NCBI GenBank assembly: GCA_016342745.1
Contig: JAEINT010000006.1
Coordinates: 186,001 to 250,000 of the forward strand
From: Labilibaculum sp.
GTDB taxonomy: Bacteria > Bacteroidota > Bacteroidia > Bacteroidales > Marinifilaceae
Length of the DNA stretch: 64,000 bases
Direction of reading: 5' to 3'
Shown here: positions 46,710-56,500 of the stretch, piece after piece
How the letters are laid out: the number at the start of each line of letters is the position of its first letter
How positions within the stretch are numbered: position 1 is the first letter of the stretch
The notes under the pieces: model-generated
Database searches by the model: none
The model's input: only the letters and a program-made list of their open reading frames with translations
Told to the model about the DNA's origin: nothing
Position numbers and translations under genes: made by a program

Positions 46710-48062
46710 ATGAAGAAGATTTTAATAATTGATGATGATCCAACAATATGCCTGATGCTTCAAGGTTTACTTAAGCGTAAAGGTTTTGATGCTGATACTG
46801 TATTTTCTGCAGGAGAAGCCTTAAAAAGATTGGAGAACATTCAATTTGATCTTGTTCTAAGTGATTTTCGTCTTCCTGATTTTGATGGATTGGAACTTCT
46901 ACAGAAAATAAAGGCCATGCATCCTCATGTACCGGTCATTATCATGACTTCTTATGCTGATATAAGAACGGCAGTGAATGCAATTAAAATGGGCGCTTAC
47001 GAATACGTAACCAAACCATTAAATCCTGATGAAATTCTATTGCTTATTAATTCAGCCTTAGAAAAATCAGAAGAGCCAAAGAGTTCAAAAAAGACAAAAG
47101 AAAAAAAGAAAAAAGATGAGATTGAATTTGTTCGAGGAAACAGTTCGAATTCTCTTCAAATAGATCAATACATTAAACTGGTTGCTCCTACTGATATGTC
47201 GGTTATTATTGAAGGGGAAAGTGGTACTGGGAAAGAAATTGCAGCACGTAGAATTCATCACGATAGCAAAAGAAAGAAAAAAGCATTTGTTGCTGTAGAT
47301 TGCGGTGCCTTATCGAACGATTTAGCTGGAAGTGAACTTTTTGGTCATATAAAAGGATCTTTTACAGGAGCAATTAACGATAAAGAAGGACAATTTGAAG
47401 CCGCTCAAGGTGGAACTCTATTTCTTGATGAAATTGGAAATCTATCTTACGAGATTCAAATTAAGCTATTAAGAGCTTTGCAAGAACGAAAAGTAAGACG
47501 TATAGGGAGCAATAAAGATATTGATGTAGATGTTCGAATTGTCGTTGCAACCAATGAAGATCTTTCTGTATCAGTAAATAAAGGTGATTTTAGAGAAGAT
47601 CTGTATCACCGATTAAATGAATTTAAAATTACTGTTCCTGCTCTACGAGATCGAAATGCAGACATTGAATTGTTTGCTAAATATTTCCTAGACTTATCGA
47701 ATCATGAGCTAAATAAAGAAATCTCTGGCTTTAGCGCCGAGGTTTTAGAGAAGTTCAAATCTTACTCATGGCCGGGTAATTTAAGAGAAATGCGCAATGT
47801 AGTGCGAAGATCTGTTCTACTTAGTCCTGGAGAGGAAGTTGAATTAATTAGTTTGCCAAACGAAATTCTTAAAGATAGTGCAGCATCTAACATTATTGTT
47901 GAAGGTTCGAACCTTAAGCTAATTCAGGCTGCAAATGAAAAAGAATTGATCATATCTACCCTTAGAAAAGTAAATTACAATAAATCGAAAGCGGCTAGAA
48001 TGCTCAATATCGATAGAAAAACCTTGTACAATAAGATAAAGCAATACGGAATTGAAATCTAA
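46710..48062 (+). CDS. Sigma-54-dependent response regulator (NtrC/AtoC family)
   Basis: 450 aa. The receiver domain covers residues 1-120, with IDDDP and the phospho-acceptor Asp52 in LSDFRLPD. A Lys-rich linker (SSKKTKEKKKKDE) leads to the AAA+ domain. Walker A is GESGTGKE, and the sigma-54 contact loop reads GSFTGA in place of the usual GAFTGA. Walker B is GGTLFLDEIG and the Arg finger is in GDFREDLYHRL. The C-terminal Fis-type HTH has NKSKAARMLNIDRKTLYNKI. It activates sigma-54 promoters from upstream sites. It stands tail to tail with a hybrid histidine kinase, a likely partner. Confidence 0.94.
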   Translation: MKKILIIDDDPTICLMLQGLLKRKGFDADTVFSAGEALKRLENIQFDLVLSDFRLPDFDGLELLQKIKAMHPHVPVIIMTSYADIRTAVNAIKMGAYEYVTKPLNPDEILLLINSALEKSEEPKSSKKTKEKKKKDEIEFVRGNSSNSLQIDQYIKLVAPTDMSVIIEGESGTGKEIAARRIHHDSKRKKKAFVAVDCGALSNDLAGSELFGHIKGSFTGAINDKEGQFEAAQGGTLFLDEIGNLSYEIQIKLLRALQERKVRRIGSNKDIDVDVRIVVATNEDLSVSVNKGDFREDLYHRLNEFKITVPALRDRNADIELFAKYFLDLSNHELNKEISGFSAEVLEKFKSYSWPGNLREMRNVVRRSVLLSPGEEVELISLPNEILKDSAASNIIVEGSNLKLIQAANEKELIISTLRKVNYNKSKAARMLNIDRKTLYNKIKQYGIEI

Positions 48063-48068
48063 ATTTTT

Positions 48069-50615
48069 CTAAACCGATATCTCTTCCTGAATGCTAGAAA
48101 TCACAATTTCTGTATTGATTTCTACCTCCTTTATTAAATCACTAATATCATCAAATTGAGGATTTGCATTTTCCTTTTTATGCAGTAATTCTTCCAATTC
48201 CGTCAATAAAGGCACCACATCAATCACCCTTAATTGGTTAAATGAGCTTAGCATCTTATGTGATATTTCGCCAATCCCTAAGTAATCCTTTTTTTGCAAT
48301 CCATCCTTCAGTAAAGCGACATTCTCATTCGCCGATAAAATAAATTGCTGTAGTATTTGATTTATTAATTCCTGATCGGTTGTAAACTGCCTTATTTGGC
48401 TTAAATCAAATAAACTCTCTTCAAGTACAGCATCAGCAAGCTGAAGTTCAAGCAATTCATCATCTACCTTATGCTCAAATAAGTCCAAAAGCATTTTAAT
48501 AAGTTTGGCCTCATCGAATGGTTTAACCAAACATTCTGTCATTCCTGAATGCAAGTACTCTTGCAAATCAGACTCCCTTACATTTGCAGTTAAAGCCACA
48601 ATTGGAATCTCAGCTTTTTGAGTTTGAGTTAATTTTCGAATCTGTCGACACAACTCAATCCCTCCCATTTCTGGCATATGAATATCTGTAAGAATCAGAT
48701 CATAGTTCTTTTCTCGAACTAAATCAAAAGCTTTTAAGCCATCTTCAACAAAATCGGCTTCCAAACCCCAACCTCCAAAAATCGTTTTCAGCAATAACAA
48801 ACTGTACGGATCATCATCAGCAACTAAAAATCTTTTTGCTTTAAGTGCTTCTGGAATTTGAATCTCCTTTACACCTTTAGAATCAATAGTTTCCTCCTTC
48901 GATTCCAAAAGAGGTATGCGTAAAGTAAAACAGGAACCTTTTTCCAACTCACTCTCTACAAACAAATCGCCACCAAGTAATCTGGCTAGTCTTCTACTAA
49001 TGGCAAGACCCAAACCCGTTCCTCCATATTTTCTGGCCGAGAAGGAATCTGCCTGAGAAAAATCTTCGAAAATAGTTTCTAATTTACTTTCATCAATCCC
49101 TATTCCGGTATCAATAACTTTCACTTCAAAAATGGAATAATTATCACTAGGAATAACCGAGGCCTTTATCGTCACCTCTCCTTCGTTGGTAAACTTTATG
49201 GCATTGCTACCTAGGTTTAAAAGAATCTGTTTGATTCGAAAAGGGTCGCTATCTAAATTAATTTTAGGGTCGCCAATGTATTCCCAATTGAAATTGAATT
49301 TGCGATTTTCTGCACTCACATTTAAAACATCATAAACATCAAAAATCAAAGTATGAGGACGAAATGGGATGTTTTCAATGTGCAATTTCCCAGCTTCAAT
49401 TTTAGATAAATCAAGAATCTCATTAACTAATCCCAACAAATGCTTCGAAGAATTCTTAAGAACTCTAACAAATCCTTTTTGCTTTTCTTCTAGTTGGGTT
49501 TTATTCAATTGATTCGTAAAACCAATAATTGCATTTAAAGGCGTTCGTATTTCATGACTCATTATCGCTAAGAAATCCTCTTTCACCTTCGCCAATTTCT
49601 CAGCTTTTCCCTTAGCTACAACCAACTCAGAACGGTAAAAATTACTTTTCGTGATATCTGTTAAAATGAAGATGATAAACAATATTCCGAGAACGAATCC
49701 CACGATAATAATAACAGAGATCATGAAAATAGAATCATTTGCAGCTCTCTTTGCAAGACTTGTATCAATAGCTAATTGCTCCAAACGCTCCGTTTCCAAT
49801 TGTCGAAGCAAAAGTTTTATTTTATCCCAAATTATCGTGTTCTCCTCTAATAATCTCAACTCTTCTCGAGACACAATCTCTCTATTCAATTGTTCTTTTG
49901 CCTGTGCAGTTTGCAACATGGTTTCCAAACTTCTCAATAAACTATCTGCCTGTGGCAAATAGGTCGTATCAACCGTAACCTTTGTTCTTTGAATTACCGT
50001 CTCTGAAGAATCTACTTGTTCCTCTTCCTTTTTAGAAAATAATTTAGCTAAGAAACTTTTCTTCTTCTCCTCTTCTTTCTGTTCCACAGCGGTAACAAGA
50101 GTATCTAAAATAGTGGTAGTGGTCGTTGTCGTTTTAATTTTTGTCTTTGTGGCATCCGAAACTTCACTTAATTGTTTCATTGCTTTTTCAGATAATTTCT
50201 CTTTCTCTTTCGACCTTTTTAACCAAACAAACCGCTCTAACTTATCAGCACGTTCCTCTAATAAAAAGTTCATTGAATCAATTAAAAAGATCGATTTACT
50301 ACTATCCGGACTATATGCTCTTAAGGAATCAAGGTCAGACTGTATGTTTAAGATATTTTCAGCATAATGGGCTAGGTATCTTTCCTTTTTTGTTAAAGAA
50401 TAGATCCTAATTTTATTTTCCGCCTCAGATAGGTTGGTTAGCACACGATTCATTCTGGTCATTTCAGCGTCTGGCTTCGAAAGTGAAATCACCGAATCGA
50501 GAAGCTTATTATAGCTTCCGTAAGCAATAAAGAGTGAGGATAAAATCGCTATAAAAACGAAAATATATCCAAGTATCACCTTAATCTTAATATTGCTTTT
50601 TTTCTCTGAGACCAT
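48069..50615 (-). CDS. Hybrid sensor histidine kinase with receiver and HPt domains
   Basis: 848 aa. A membrane segment at about residues 10-30 and a second at about 293-318 enclose a periplasmic helical sensor region. That region contains a K/E-rich stretch (KEEEKKKSFLAKLFSKKEEE). HisKA has the phospho-His in MSHEIRTPLNAIIGF. HATPase_c has SNAIKFTNEGEV, DTGIGIDE and GGTGLGLAISRRL. The receiver domain has ILTDIHMPEMGG with its Asp. The C-terminal HPt-like domain has ISHKMLSSFNQL. A His-Asp-His relay could pass the phosphate to the sigma-54 activator encoded next door; the stops are 6 bases apart. The signal is unknown. Confidence 0.92.
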   Translation of the reverse strand: MVSEKKSNIKIKVILGYIFVFIAILSSLFIAYGSYNKLLDSVISLSKPDAEMTRMNRVLTNLSEAENKIRIYSLTKKERYLAHYAENILNIQSDLDSLRAYSPDSSKSIFLIDSMNFLLEERADKLERFVWLKRSKEKEKLSEKAMKQLSEVSDATKTKIKTTTTTTTILDTLVTAVEQKEEEKKKSFLAKLFSKKEEEQVDSSETVIQRTKVTVDTTYLPQADSLLRSLETMLQTAQAKEQLNREIVSREELRLLEENTIIWDKIKLLLRQLETERLEQLAIDTSLAKRAANDSIFMISVIIIVGFVLGILFIIFILTDITKSNFYRSELVVAKGKAEKLAKVKEDFLAIMSHEIRTPLNAIIGFTNQLNKTQLEEKQKGFVRVLKNSSKHLLGLVNEILDLSKIEAGKLHIENIPFRPHTLIFDVYDVLNVSAENRKFNFNWEYIGDPKINLDSDPFRIKQILLNLGSNAIKFTNEGEVTIKASVIPSDNYSIFEVKVIDTGIGIDESKLETIFEDFSQADSFSARKYGGTGLGLAISRRLARLLGGDLFVESELEKGSCFTLRIPLLESKEETIDSKGVKEIQIPEALKAKRFLVADDDPYSLLLLKTIFGGWGLEADFVEDGLKAFDLVREKNYDLILTDIHMPEMGGIELCRQIRKLTQTQKAEIPIVALTANVRESDLQEYLHSGMTECLVKPFDEAKLIKMLLDLFEHKVDDELLELQLADAVLEESLFDLSQIRQFTTDQELINQILQQFILSANENVALLKDGLQKKDYLGIGEISHKMLSSFNQLRVIDVVPLLTELEELLHKKENANPQFDDISDLIKEVEINTEIVISSIQEEISV

Positions 50616-50761
50616 TCGCTTATCTAGAATTTGAATCTTTTGTGTAGAAACTGAATCACTACTTGTAAAGTTAAGAAGAATTTTTTTAGTCGTATTTCTT
50701 AAATTTTCTGTATGCTATTCGCAGTCTACTAACTATTTCTGGGGATTATATACCCAAAAAC

Positions 50762-50778
50762 TGGGGAATTATTCCCCA
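50762..50778. promoter_or_regulatory. Palindrome TGGGGAAT-T-ATTCCCCA
   Basis: Eight-base perfect arms around T50770, within an array of three TGGGG(A) half-sites. It lies about 180 bases upstream of the lipoprotein start, typical for the enhancer of a sigma-54 activator. Confidence 0.55.
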
Positions 50779-50895
50779 TGCTAATTGGGGACTTAAATCT
50801 CACCTCTTTTTAGAGCACAAAATAAGCTCTGCATTTCATCCTGATTAGCTGCACTTTGCGAAAGTAAATCCAATAAATTAACTGATCAGAAACTT

Positions 50896-50912
50896 TTGGC
50901 ATGATATTCACA
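50896..50912 (+). promoter_or_regulatory. Possible sigma-54 promoter
   Basis: TTGGCATG has the exact -24 core (TTGGCA). After four bases comes TCACA where TTGCA is expected, so the -12 element is weak. It lies about 50 bases before the lipoprotein start. Enhancer-like repeats lie 110-160 bases upstream. Confidence 0.35.
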
Positions 50913-50959
50913 TATGTATTGGAAACAAGTAACGAAACCTAATCTCTAAAAACTAATTT

Positions 50960-51823
50960 ATGAAACGTATTATTATAGCATTGTTGATCGTTCCTTTCTT
51001 TGTTGGGTGTAATCAAAAAGAATTAAAACAACTAAGAGAGCAAAATCAGCAACTAACTGTAATGGCTCAGGAAAAAGATTCTTCTATTAATGATTTTATT
51101 GGTGCATTAAATACAATTGAAGAAAACCTTGAAATTATTAAGCAGAAAGAAAATATCATAGCAGTAAACGCTGAGAATCCAAATCAATCTCAGAAACAAA
51201 AAATTGCAAGTGATTTAACATCAATCAATAACTTACTAGAACAAAATAAGCTAAAGATTGAAGAACTAGATAAAAAATTAAACAATAGCTGGTACCAAAA
51301 CTCTAAGTTACGCAAGTTAACTGATCGTTTAAAAGCAGAATTGGAAACAAAAGAAGGCGAAATTGTTGTTCTTAATGATAAAGTTGCAAAACTAAACATT
51401 GAAGTAGAAAACTTAAATGGAAAAGTAACTGAATTAAACGGAACTGTGTTGGCTTTGAATACTGAAAACGAAAACAAAGCAAAACAAATTGAGAACACAA
51501 CAAGCAATCTAAATACAGCTTACTATGTATTTGGAACTAGTAAAGAACTAAAAGAAAAGAACGTAATTTCTAAAGACGGTGGATTCATCGGAATTGGAAC
51601 AACTGCTGTTCTTAGTAAAGATTTTAATACAAGTGAATTTGAAAAAATTGATATCACCAAAACTACTACGATTCCTGTTATCGGGAAGAAGATTAGTTTA
51701 GTAACCAATCATCCAAGTAGCTCTTATAAGGTTGAGGGAGTTGAAACAGTTGAAGGAATTACTATACTAGATCCAGTTGAATTCTGGAAGTCTTCAAAAT
51801 ACCTAGTAGTATCGGTAAGATAA
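50960..51823 (+). CDS. Coiled-coil lipoprotein
   Basis: 287 aa. Lipoprotein signal MKRIIIALLIVPFFVGC with lipobox FVGC (Cys17). Residues about 18-185 are one long coiled coil (heptads of Leu, Asn, Glu, Lys, for example LNIEVENLNGKVTELNGTV). A C-terminal beta domain holds AYYVFGTSKELKEKNVISKD and VTNHPSSSYKVEG, and ends with EFWKSSKYLVVSVR. The family is common in Bacteroidota with no known function. The upstream region suggests control by a sigma-54 activator, possibly the one at 46710-48062. Confidence 0.78.
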   Translation: MKRIIIALLIVPFFVGCNQKELKQLREQNQQLTVMAQEKDSSINDFIGALNTIEENLEIIKQKENIIAVNAENPNQSQKQKIASDLTSINNLLEQNKLKIEELDKKLNNSWYQNSKLRKLTDRLKAELETKEGEIVVLNDKVAKLNIEVENLNGKVTELNGTVLALNTENENKAKQIENTTSNLNTAYYVFGTSKELKEKNVISKDGGFIGIGTTAVLSKDFNTSEFEKIDITKTTTIPVIGKKISLVTNHPSSSYKVEGVETVEGITILDPVEFWKSSKYLVVSVR

Positions 51824-51853
51824 TCAATACATGGTTGAGTTTTAAGGTTGTCC

Positions 51854-51885
51854 AAGAAAGGCTGTCAGGAGTGGCGGCCTTTCTT
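51854..51885 (+). terminator. Probable terminator of the coiled-coil lipoprotein gene
   Basis: Nine-bp perfect stem AAGAAAGGC (51854-51862) / GCCTTTCTT (51877-51885) around a 14-base loop. The following T content is modest. Confidence 0.6.
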
Positions 51886-51980
51886 ATGCTTTATACTTTC
51901 TTAAATTAGAAAGCTATTTTGAAAGTTCTTGAGTTTTTGTACTTTAGTATTTAAATTTAATTTAAATAAAAATAAGACTC

Positions 51981-52367
51981 ATGAAAGAAGCATATCAAAT
52001 CAATAAAGTTTATTCAATAGTACTGCTACTTGCAGGATTATTTGGCTTTGTAACTAGATATTTAGAAGTAGGAGATTGGCAGTTTACAGCTTTAATTCCT
52101 GCATTTTTTGGCCTTATTCTATATTTCTGTACACCAGGTATTAGAAAAGAAAATGCGGCCATAGGACATGTTGCAGCACTAGTTACTTTACTTCTGGTGA
52201 TAATGTCGCTTGTAATGCTATCGAAAGGCTTATTTGGCGATGCAGAATGGGGACGCAAACAATGGATCTTCCTTTTAATAATTGCTGGAGGTATATGGAG
52301 CTTACGCAGCCAAATATTGTATTTTAAAGCACAAAGAAGACGAAAAGCCAGTCAGGCTAAATCATAA
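51981..52367 (+). CDS. Small membrane protein of unknown function
   Basis: 128 aa with four hydrophobic segments, at about residues 10-27, 35-51, 64-82 and 94-113. It begins with MKEAYQINKVYSIVLLLAG and ends in a positive tail (AQRRRKASQAKS), so the C-terminus should face the cytoplasm. No family was recognised. It has its own terminator and AT-rich upstream DNA. Confidence 0.65.
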   Translation: MKEAYQINKVYSIVLLLAGLFGFVTRYLEVGDWQFTALIPAFFGLILYFCTPGIRKENAAIGHVAALVTLLLVIMSLVMLSKGLFGDAEWGRKQWIFLLIIAGGIWSLRSQILYFKAQRRRKASQAKS

Positions 52368-52396
52368 AAAAAGGCTCCTTAAAGGAGCCTTTTTTT
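52366..52396. terminator. Bidirectional terminator between the small membrane protein and lspA
   Basis: AAAAAAAGGCTCCTT (52366-52380) and AAGGAGCCTTTTTTT (52382-52396) form a perfect 15-bp inverted repeat around one base. It overlaps both gene ends. Confidence 0.88.
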
Positions 52397-53006
52397 ATTC
52401 ATGTTCTTTTATAAAATATTTTCTTTGAAACAACAGGATTAAAGCAACACCTATTGTTATGTACGAATCTGCAATATTAAAAACAGGTCTAAAGAAGATG
52501 TAATGTTCACCTCCCCACACAGGCATCCAAGATGGAAAATTACCTTCTAAAATTGGGAAGTACAGCATATCAACAACTTTTCCATGTAAAAAGGAAGAGT
52601 AACCTCCTGCCTCAGGCATAAAAGTAGATACCTGATAATAGCTATCATTAAAGATCATACCGTAAAAGGCACTATCTAAAATGTTTCCCATGGCTCCAGA
52701 GAATATCAAGGCTATTGATATAACTAAACCTAGAGGAGCTTTTTTGGCACATATATCGTAGAGATACCAACCAATTCCACAAACTGCTACAATTCTAAAG
52801 AGGCTAAGTAATATTTTTCCCCATTCGCCTTTCAGCTCCATGCCAAAAGCCATTCCATTGTTCTCTATAAAATGAATTAGGAACCAATCTCCAAATACTG
52901 AAAATTCCTCTCCATGCATCATATGAGTTTTGATCCAGATTTTAACAATCTGATCTAAAACAAGAAGCAACACAATTAGTGCTACCGATCTCTTAAATAA
53001 GGACAT
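52395..53006 (-). CDS. lspA: Lipoprotein signal peptidase (signal peptidase II)
   Basis: 203 aa with four membrane segments. Cleaves the signal peptide of diacylglyceryl-modified prolipoproteins in the inner membrane; this window alone has several clients (gldK, the DUF4296 protein, glutaminyl cyclase). The first segment has LLLVLDQIVKIWIK with the conserved DQ-xxK. The catalytic Asp pair sits in GNILDS and FNIADSYI. The periplasmic insert between them is longer than in E. coli, which is usual in Bacteroidota. It follows the DksA-like gene and ileS on the same strand, a common gene order in this phylum. Confidence 0.95.
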   Translation of the reverse strand: MSLFKRSVALIVLLLVLDQIVKIWIKTHMMHGEEFSVFGDWFLIHFIENNGMAFGMELKGEWGKILLSLFRIVAVCGIGWYLYDICAKKAPLGLVISIALIFSGAMGNILDSAFYGMIFNDSYYQVSTFMPEAGGYSSFLHGKVVDMLYFPILEGNFPSWMPVWGGEHYIFFRPVFNIADSYITIGVALILLFQRKYFIKEHE

Positions 53007-53080
53007 AATGATTCTTTAAACGTTAATTACCATCAATTTTAAGATATCAAATAAATAAAAACAAATGGTGGTAAACAAAA

Positions 53081-53108
53081 ATGATTGGAAGAAATATCTT
53101 CCAATCAT
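53081..53108 (-). terminator. Terminator between the DksA-like gene and lspA
   Basis: 12-bp perfect stem ATGATTGGAAGA/TCTTCCAATCAT around four bases; on the minus strand it is followed by TTTTTG. It would separate lspA transcription from the ileS group. Confidence 0.75.
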
Positions 53109-53130
53109 TAATTATATTCTTTAAACGATA

Positions 53131-53505
53131 TTACTGTTTGTTCTTCGCATCGATACTCAATGTTGCATGAGGAACTGCGCGCAGTCTCTCTTTGCTAATC
53201 AAGTTTCCTGTCTCACGGCAAACTCCGTAAGTTTTATTTTCGATTCGAATTAAAGCAACTTCCAAATGAGAAATAAATTTGGATTGACGTTGTGCTAAAC
53301 GTCCAGCTTCTTCTTTCGACAATACAGAAGCACCTTCCTCCAATACTTTAAAAGTAGGTGAAGTATCTTCAGTATCATTTCCTGAACTATTCGAGATTAC
53401 AGCCTTTAAGGTCTCGTAATCCTTCCTCGCTTTTTCAAGCTTCGAATTAATCAAATCCTTGAATTCGACTAATTCTTCGTCTGTATATCGCTTCCTATCT
53501 GTCAT
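53131..53505 (-). CDS. TraR/DksA-family protein without the Cys4 zinc finger
   Basis: 124 aa from ATG 53505 (MTDRKRYTDEELVEFK). The in-frame TTG at 53532 would start inside a poly-A/poly-T tract and is less likely. Helical N-terminal coiled coil at about residues 15-85, then YGVCRETGNLISKERLRAVP. Only the first of the four zinc Cys remains (CRETG); the site normally read LCIECQ is LSIDAK. DksA proteins bind RNA polymerase in the secondary channel; zinc-free variants of this type are frequent in Bacteroidota. It lies 35 bases behind ileS. Confidence 0.88.
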   Translation of the reverse strand: MTDRKRYTDEELVEFKDLINSKLEKARKDYETLKAVISNSSGNDTEDTSPTFKVLEEGASVLSKEEAGRLAQRQSKFISHLEVALIRIENKTYGVCRETGNLISKERLRAVPHATLSIDAKNKQ

Positions 53506-53540
53506 AGTATCTTTTTTTTTTAAAGATAACAAAAAATCGA

Positions 53541-56500
53541 TTATTCGCTAACTTTTTCGATCTTAATAAAGCTCTCTACACCCTGCTCAATCTCTACTGC
53601 TTTGGCTTCATTTTCGGCTAATTTTTCAACCAATTCAACGCTCACAGCTAAAGTTTGACTTCCAATGTATTCTTTATGAGCAAGAACCGCTTCGTTGATC
53701 GAATCGTGCATCATAATCTCCAATTTAATTTTATCGGTAACATCGAAATCGCTATCCTTTCTCAAATTTTGAATTCTATTGATAAATTCACGAGCAATTC
53801 CTTCTTTACGTAATTCATCAGTTATGTTCACGTCCATTGCAACAGTCAATTTTCCTTCGTTGGCTACTAACCATCCTGGAATATCTTCTGAAATGATATC
53901 CACATCTTCTGGAGCTAAAACAATATTTTCATCGTTAACAACAATGGTATAGTTTCCTTCTTTTTCGAAAGTAACAATATCCTCTTGAGTCATTGTACCG
54001 ATTGCAGCAGCAATTTGTTTCATTATCTTACCATGCTTTGGACCTAAAGTCTTAAAGTTAGGCTTGATTTTCTTCACCAAAACGCCTGAAGTATCAGTAA
54101 TGAACTCCATTTCTTTCACATTAATTTCAGCAAGAACAATGTTTTTAATTGCCTCTAATTGAGGAACCATTGTCTCATCTAAAATTGGAATGATGATTTT
54201 CTGCAAAGGCTGACGAACACGAATCTTCACTTTACGACGTAATCCTAATGACATTGAAGAAATCTTCTGCGCCATATCCATACGTTCTTCCAAATCCTTA
54301 TCGATAACTTCAGCATCGTATTTAGGGAAATCTACCAAGTGAACAGATTCATCAGTATAACGACCTGTAGCTGAATTAAGATCTTTAAACAATTGATCCA
54401 TGTAGAAAGGAGCAATTGGAGAAGCCAAAATAGAAATGGTCTCTAAACATCTGTAAAGCGTTTGGTATGCAGAAATCTTATCATTAGAATATTCTCCACC
54501 CCAATATCTCTTACGACACAAACGAACGTACCAGTTCGATAAGTTTTCATTTACAAAATCCTGAATTAATCTACCTGCGCGAGTTGGCTCGTACGCTTCG
54601 TAACACTCTTCTACTTCCTTAATCAGAGAATTCAATAGCGAAAGAATCCAACGATCGATCTCTGGACGCTCTTCCATTGCAACATCAGCTTCTGAATAAT
54701 TAAACCCATCGATGTTAGCATATAATTGGAAGAAACTATAAGTATTGTAAAGGGTACCAAAGAACTTACGACGAACTTCTTCAACACCACCCAAATCAAA
54801 TTTTAAATTATCCCAAGGCTGTGCATTGGTAATCATGTACCAACGTAAAGGATCTGAACCATATTTTTCAATGGTTGCAAATGGATCAACGGCATTTCCA
54901 TGACGCTTAGACATTTTGTTACCTTTCGCATCCAATACCAATCCGTTAGAGATGATATTTTCGAAAGCAACACCATCGAAACACATGGTTGCAATTGCGT
55001 GCAATGTAAAGAACCACCCACGAGTTTGATCCACACCCTCAGCAATAAACTGAGCTGGGAACAATTGGTCAAAATTCTCTTTGTTTTCGAATGGGTAATG
55101 CTGTTGTGCATATGGCATCGCTCCTGAATCGAACCATACATCGATCAAATCAAGCTCACGAACCAATTTCTGTCCTGTTTCACTCACCAGAATTAAACCA
55201 TCAACATACGGACGGTGTAAATCGAATTTTTCATAGTTCTCTTTGCTATTATCTCCTTCGATGTAATCAGCAAGAATATTTTCAGTCATGAAACCAGCTT
55301 CAATTGATTTTTCAATTTCAGCTTTTAATTCAGCAACTGAACCAATACATTTAATTTCTGCACGATCTTCGCTTACCCAAATTGGTAGCGGAGTTCCCCA
55401 GTAACGTGAACGAGAAAGATTCCAGTCCTGCAAGTTCTCTAACCATTTTCCGAAACGACCTTCACCAGTTGATTTAGGTTTCCAGTTAATGGTTTTATTT
55501 AGTTCGATCATGCGATCGCGAACTTTTGTGGTTTGGATAAACCAAGAATCCAATGGATAGTAAAGAATTGGCTTATCTGTTCTCCAGCAATGTGGATAAT
55601 TATGGACATGCTTCTCAACTTTAAAAGCCAAGCTCTCTTTTTTCAAAGAAACTGCAATATCAATATCTAAAGTTGCATCCTTTTCGGTTAGTGTAGGATC
55701 GTAAGCATTCTTAACAAAACGACCAGCATACTCACCGTAAGCCTCAACATTCACAAATTCTTTTACAAACTCCTCGCTCAAGTCTTCAATTTTGAAGAAT
55801 TTACCAGTACGATCAACCATTGGTTGCATCTTACCTTCTTTATCGCGAAGAATTAGTGGAGAAATACCGGCTGTTTTGGCAACTCTATCATCATCCGCAC
55901 CAAAAGTTGGAGCGATATGAACGATACCTGTACCATCTTCTGTTGTAACAAAATCACCAAGAATAACACGGAAAGCATCACCTTCTGGCTTCACCAAAGG
56001 CATTAACTGCTCGTAACGAACACCTTCTAAATCTGCTCCAACATGTTCCGAAAGAGTTTTAAAAGTTAAGCGCTTGCTTCCAACTTCATATTCTCCCAAT
56101 TCAAGTCCTTCGTATTTTTTATCAAAGAAATTGTAGAACAAGTTTTTAGCAAGAATAACCACACAAGGAATTCCTGTATATGGATTAAAAGTACGAACAC
56201 GAACGTATTCAATTTTTGGTCCAACAGCCAAAGCTGTATTCGATGGAAGTGTCCAAGGAGTAGTTGTCCAAGCAATAAAGTATGCATCACAATCCAATCC
56301 TTCGTAAATAAACTCACTCTTCTCATCACGAGCTACCTTGAACATACCAACAGCTGTAGTATCTTTCACATCCTTGTAACATCCTGGTTGGTTCAACTCA
56401 TGAGTTGACAAACCTGTTCCTGCTGCAGGAGAGAATGGCTGAATTGTATAGCCTTTGTAAAGCAAGTCTTTCTCGAACATTTGCTTTAACAACCACCAAA

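Larger units (their letters stand above)
50616..50959. other. Regulatory region with enhancer-like TGGGGA repeats
   Basis: 344 bases between the divergent kinase and lipoprotein genes. TGGGG occurs at 50740, 50762 and 50786, spaced 22 and 24 bases. The middle one is half of a 17-base palindrome (50762-50778). A sigma-54-like sequence lies at 50896-50912. The rest is AT-rich and no gene is seen. Confidence 0.55.
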
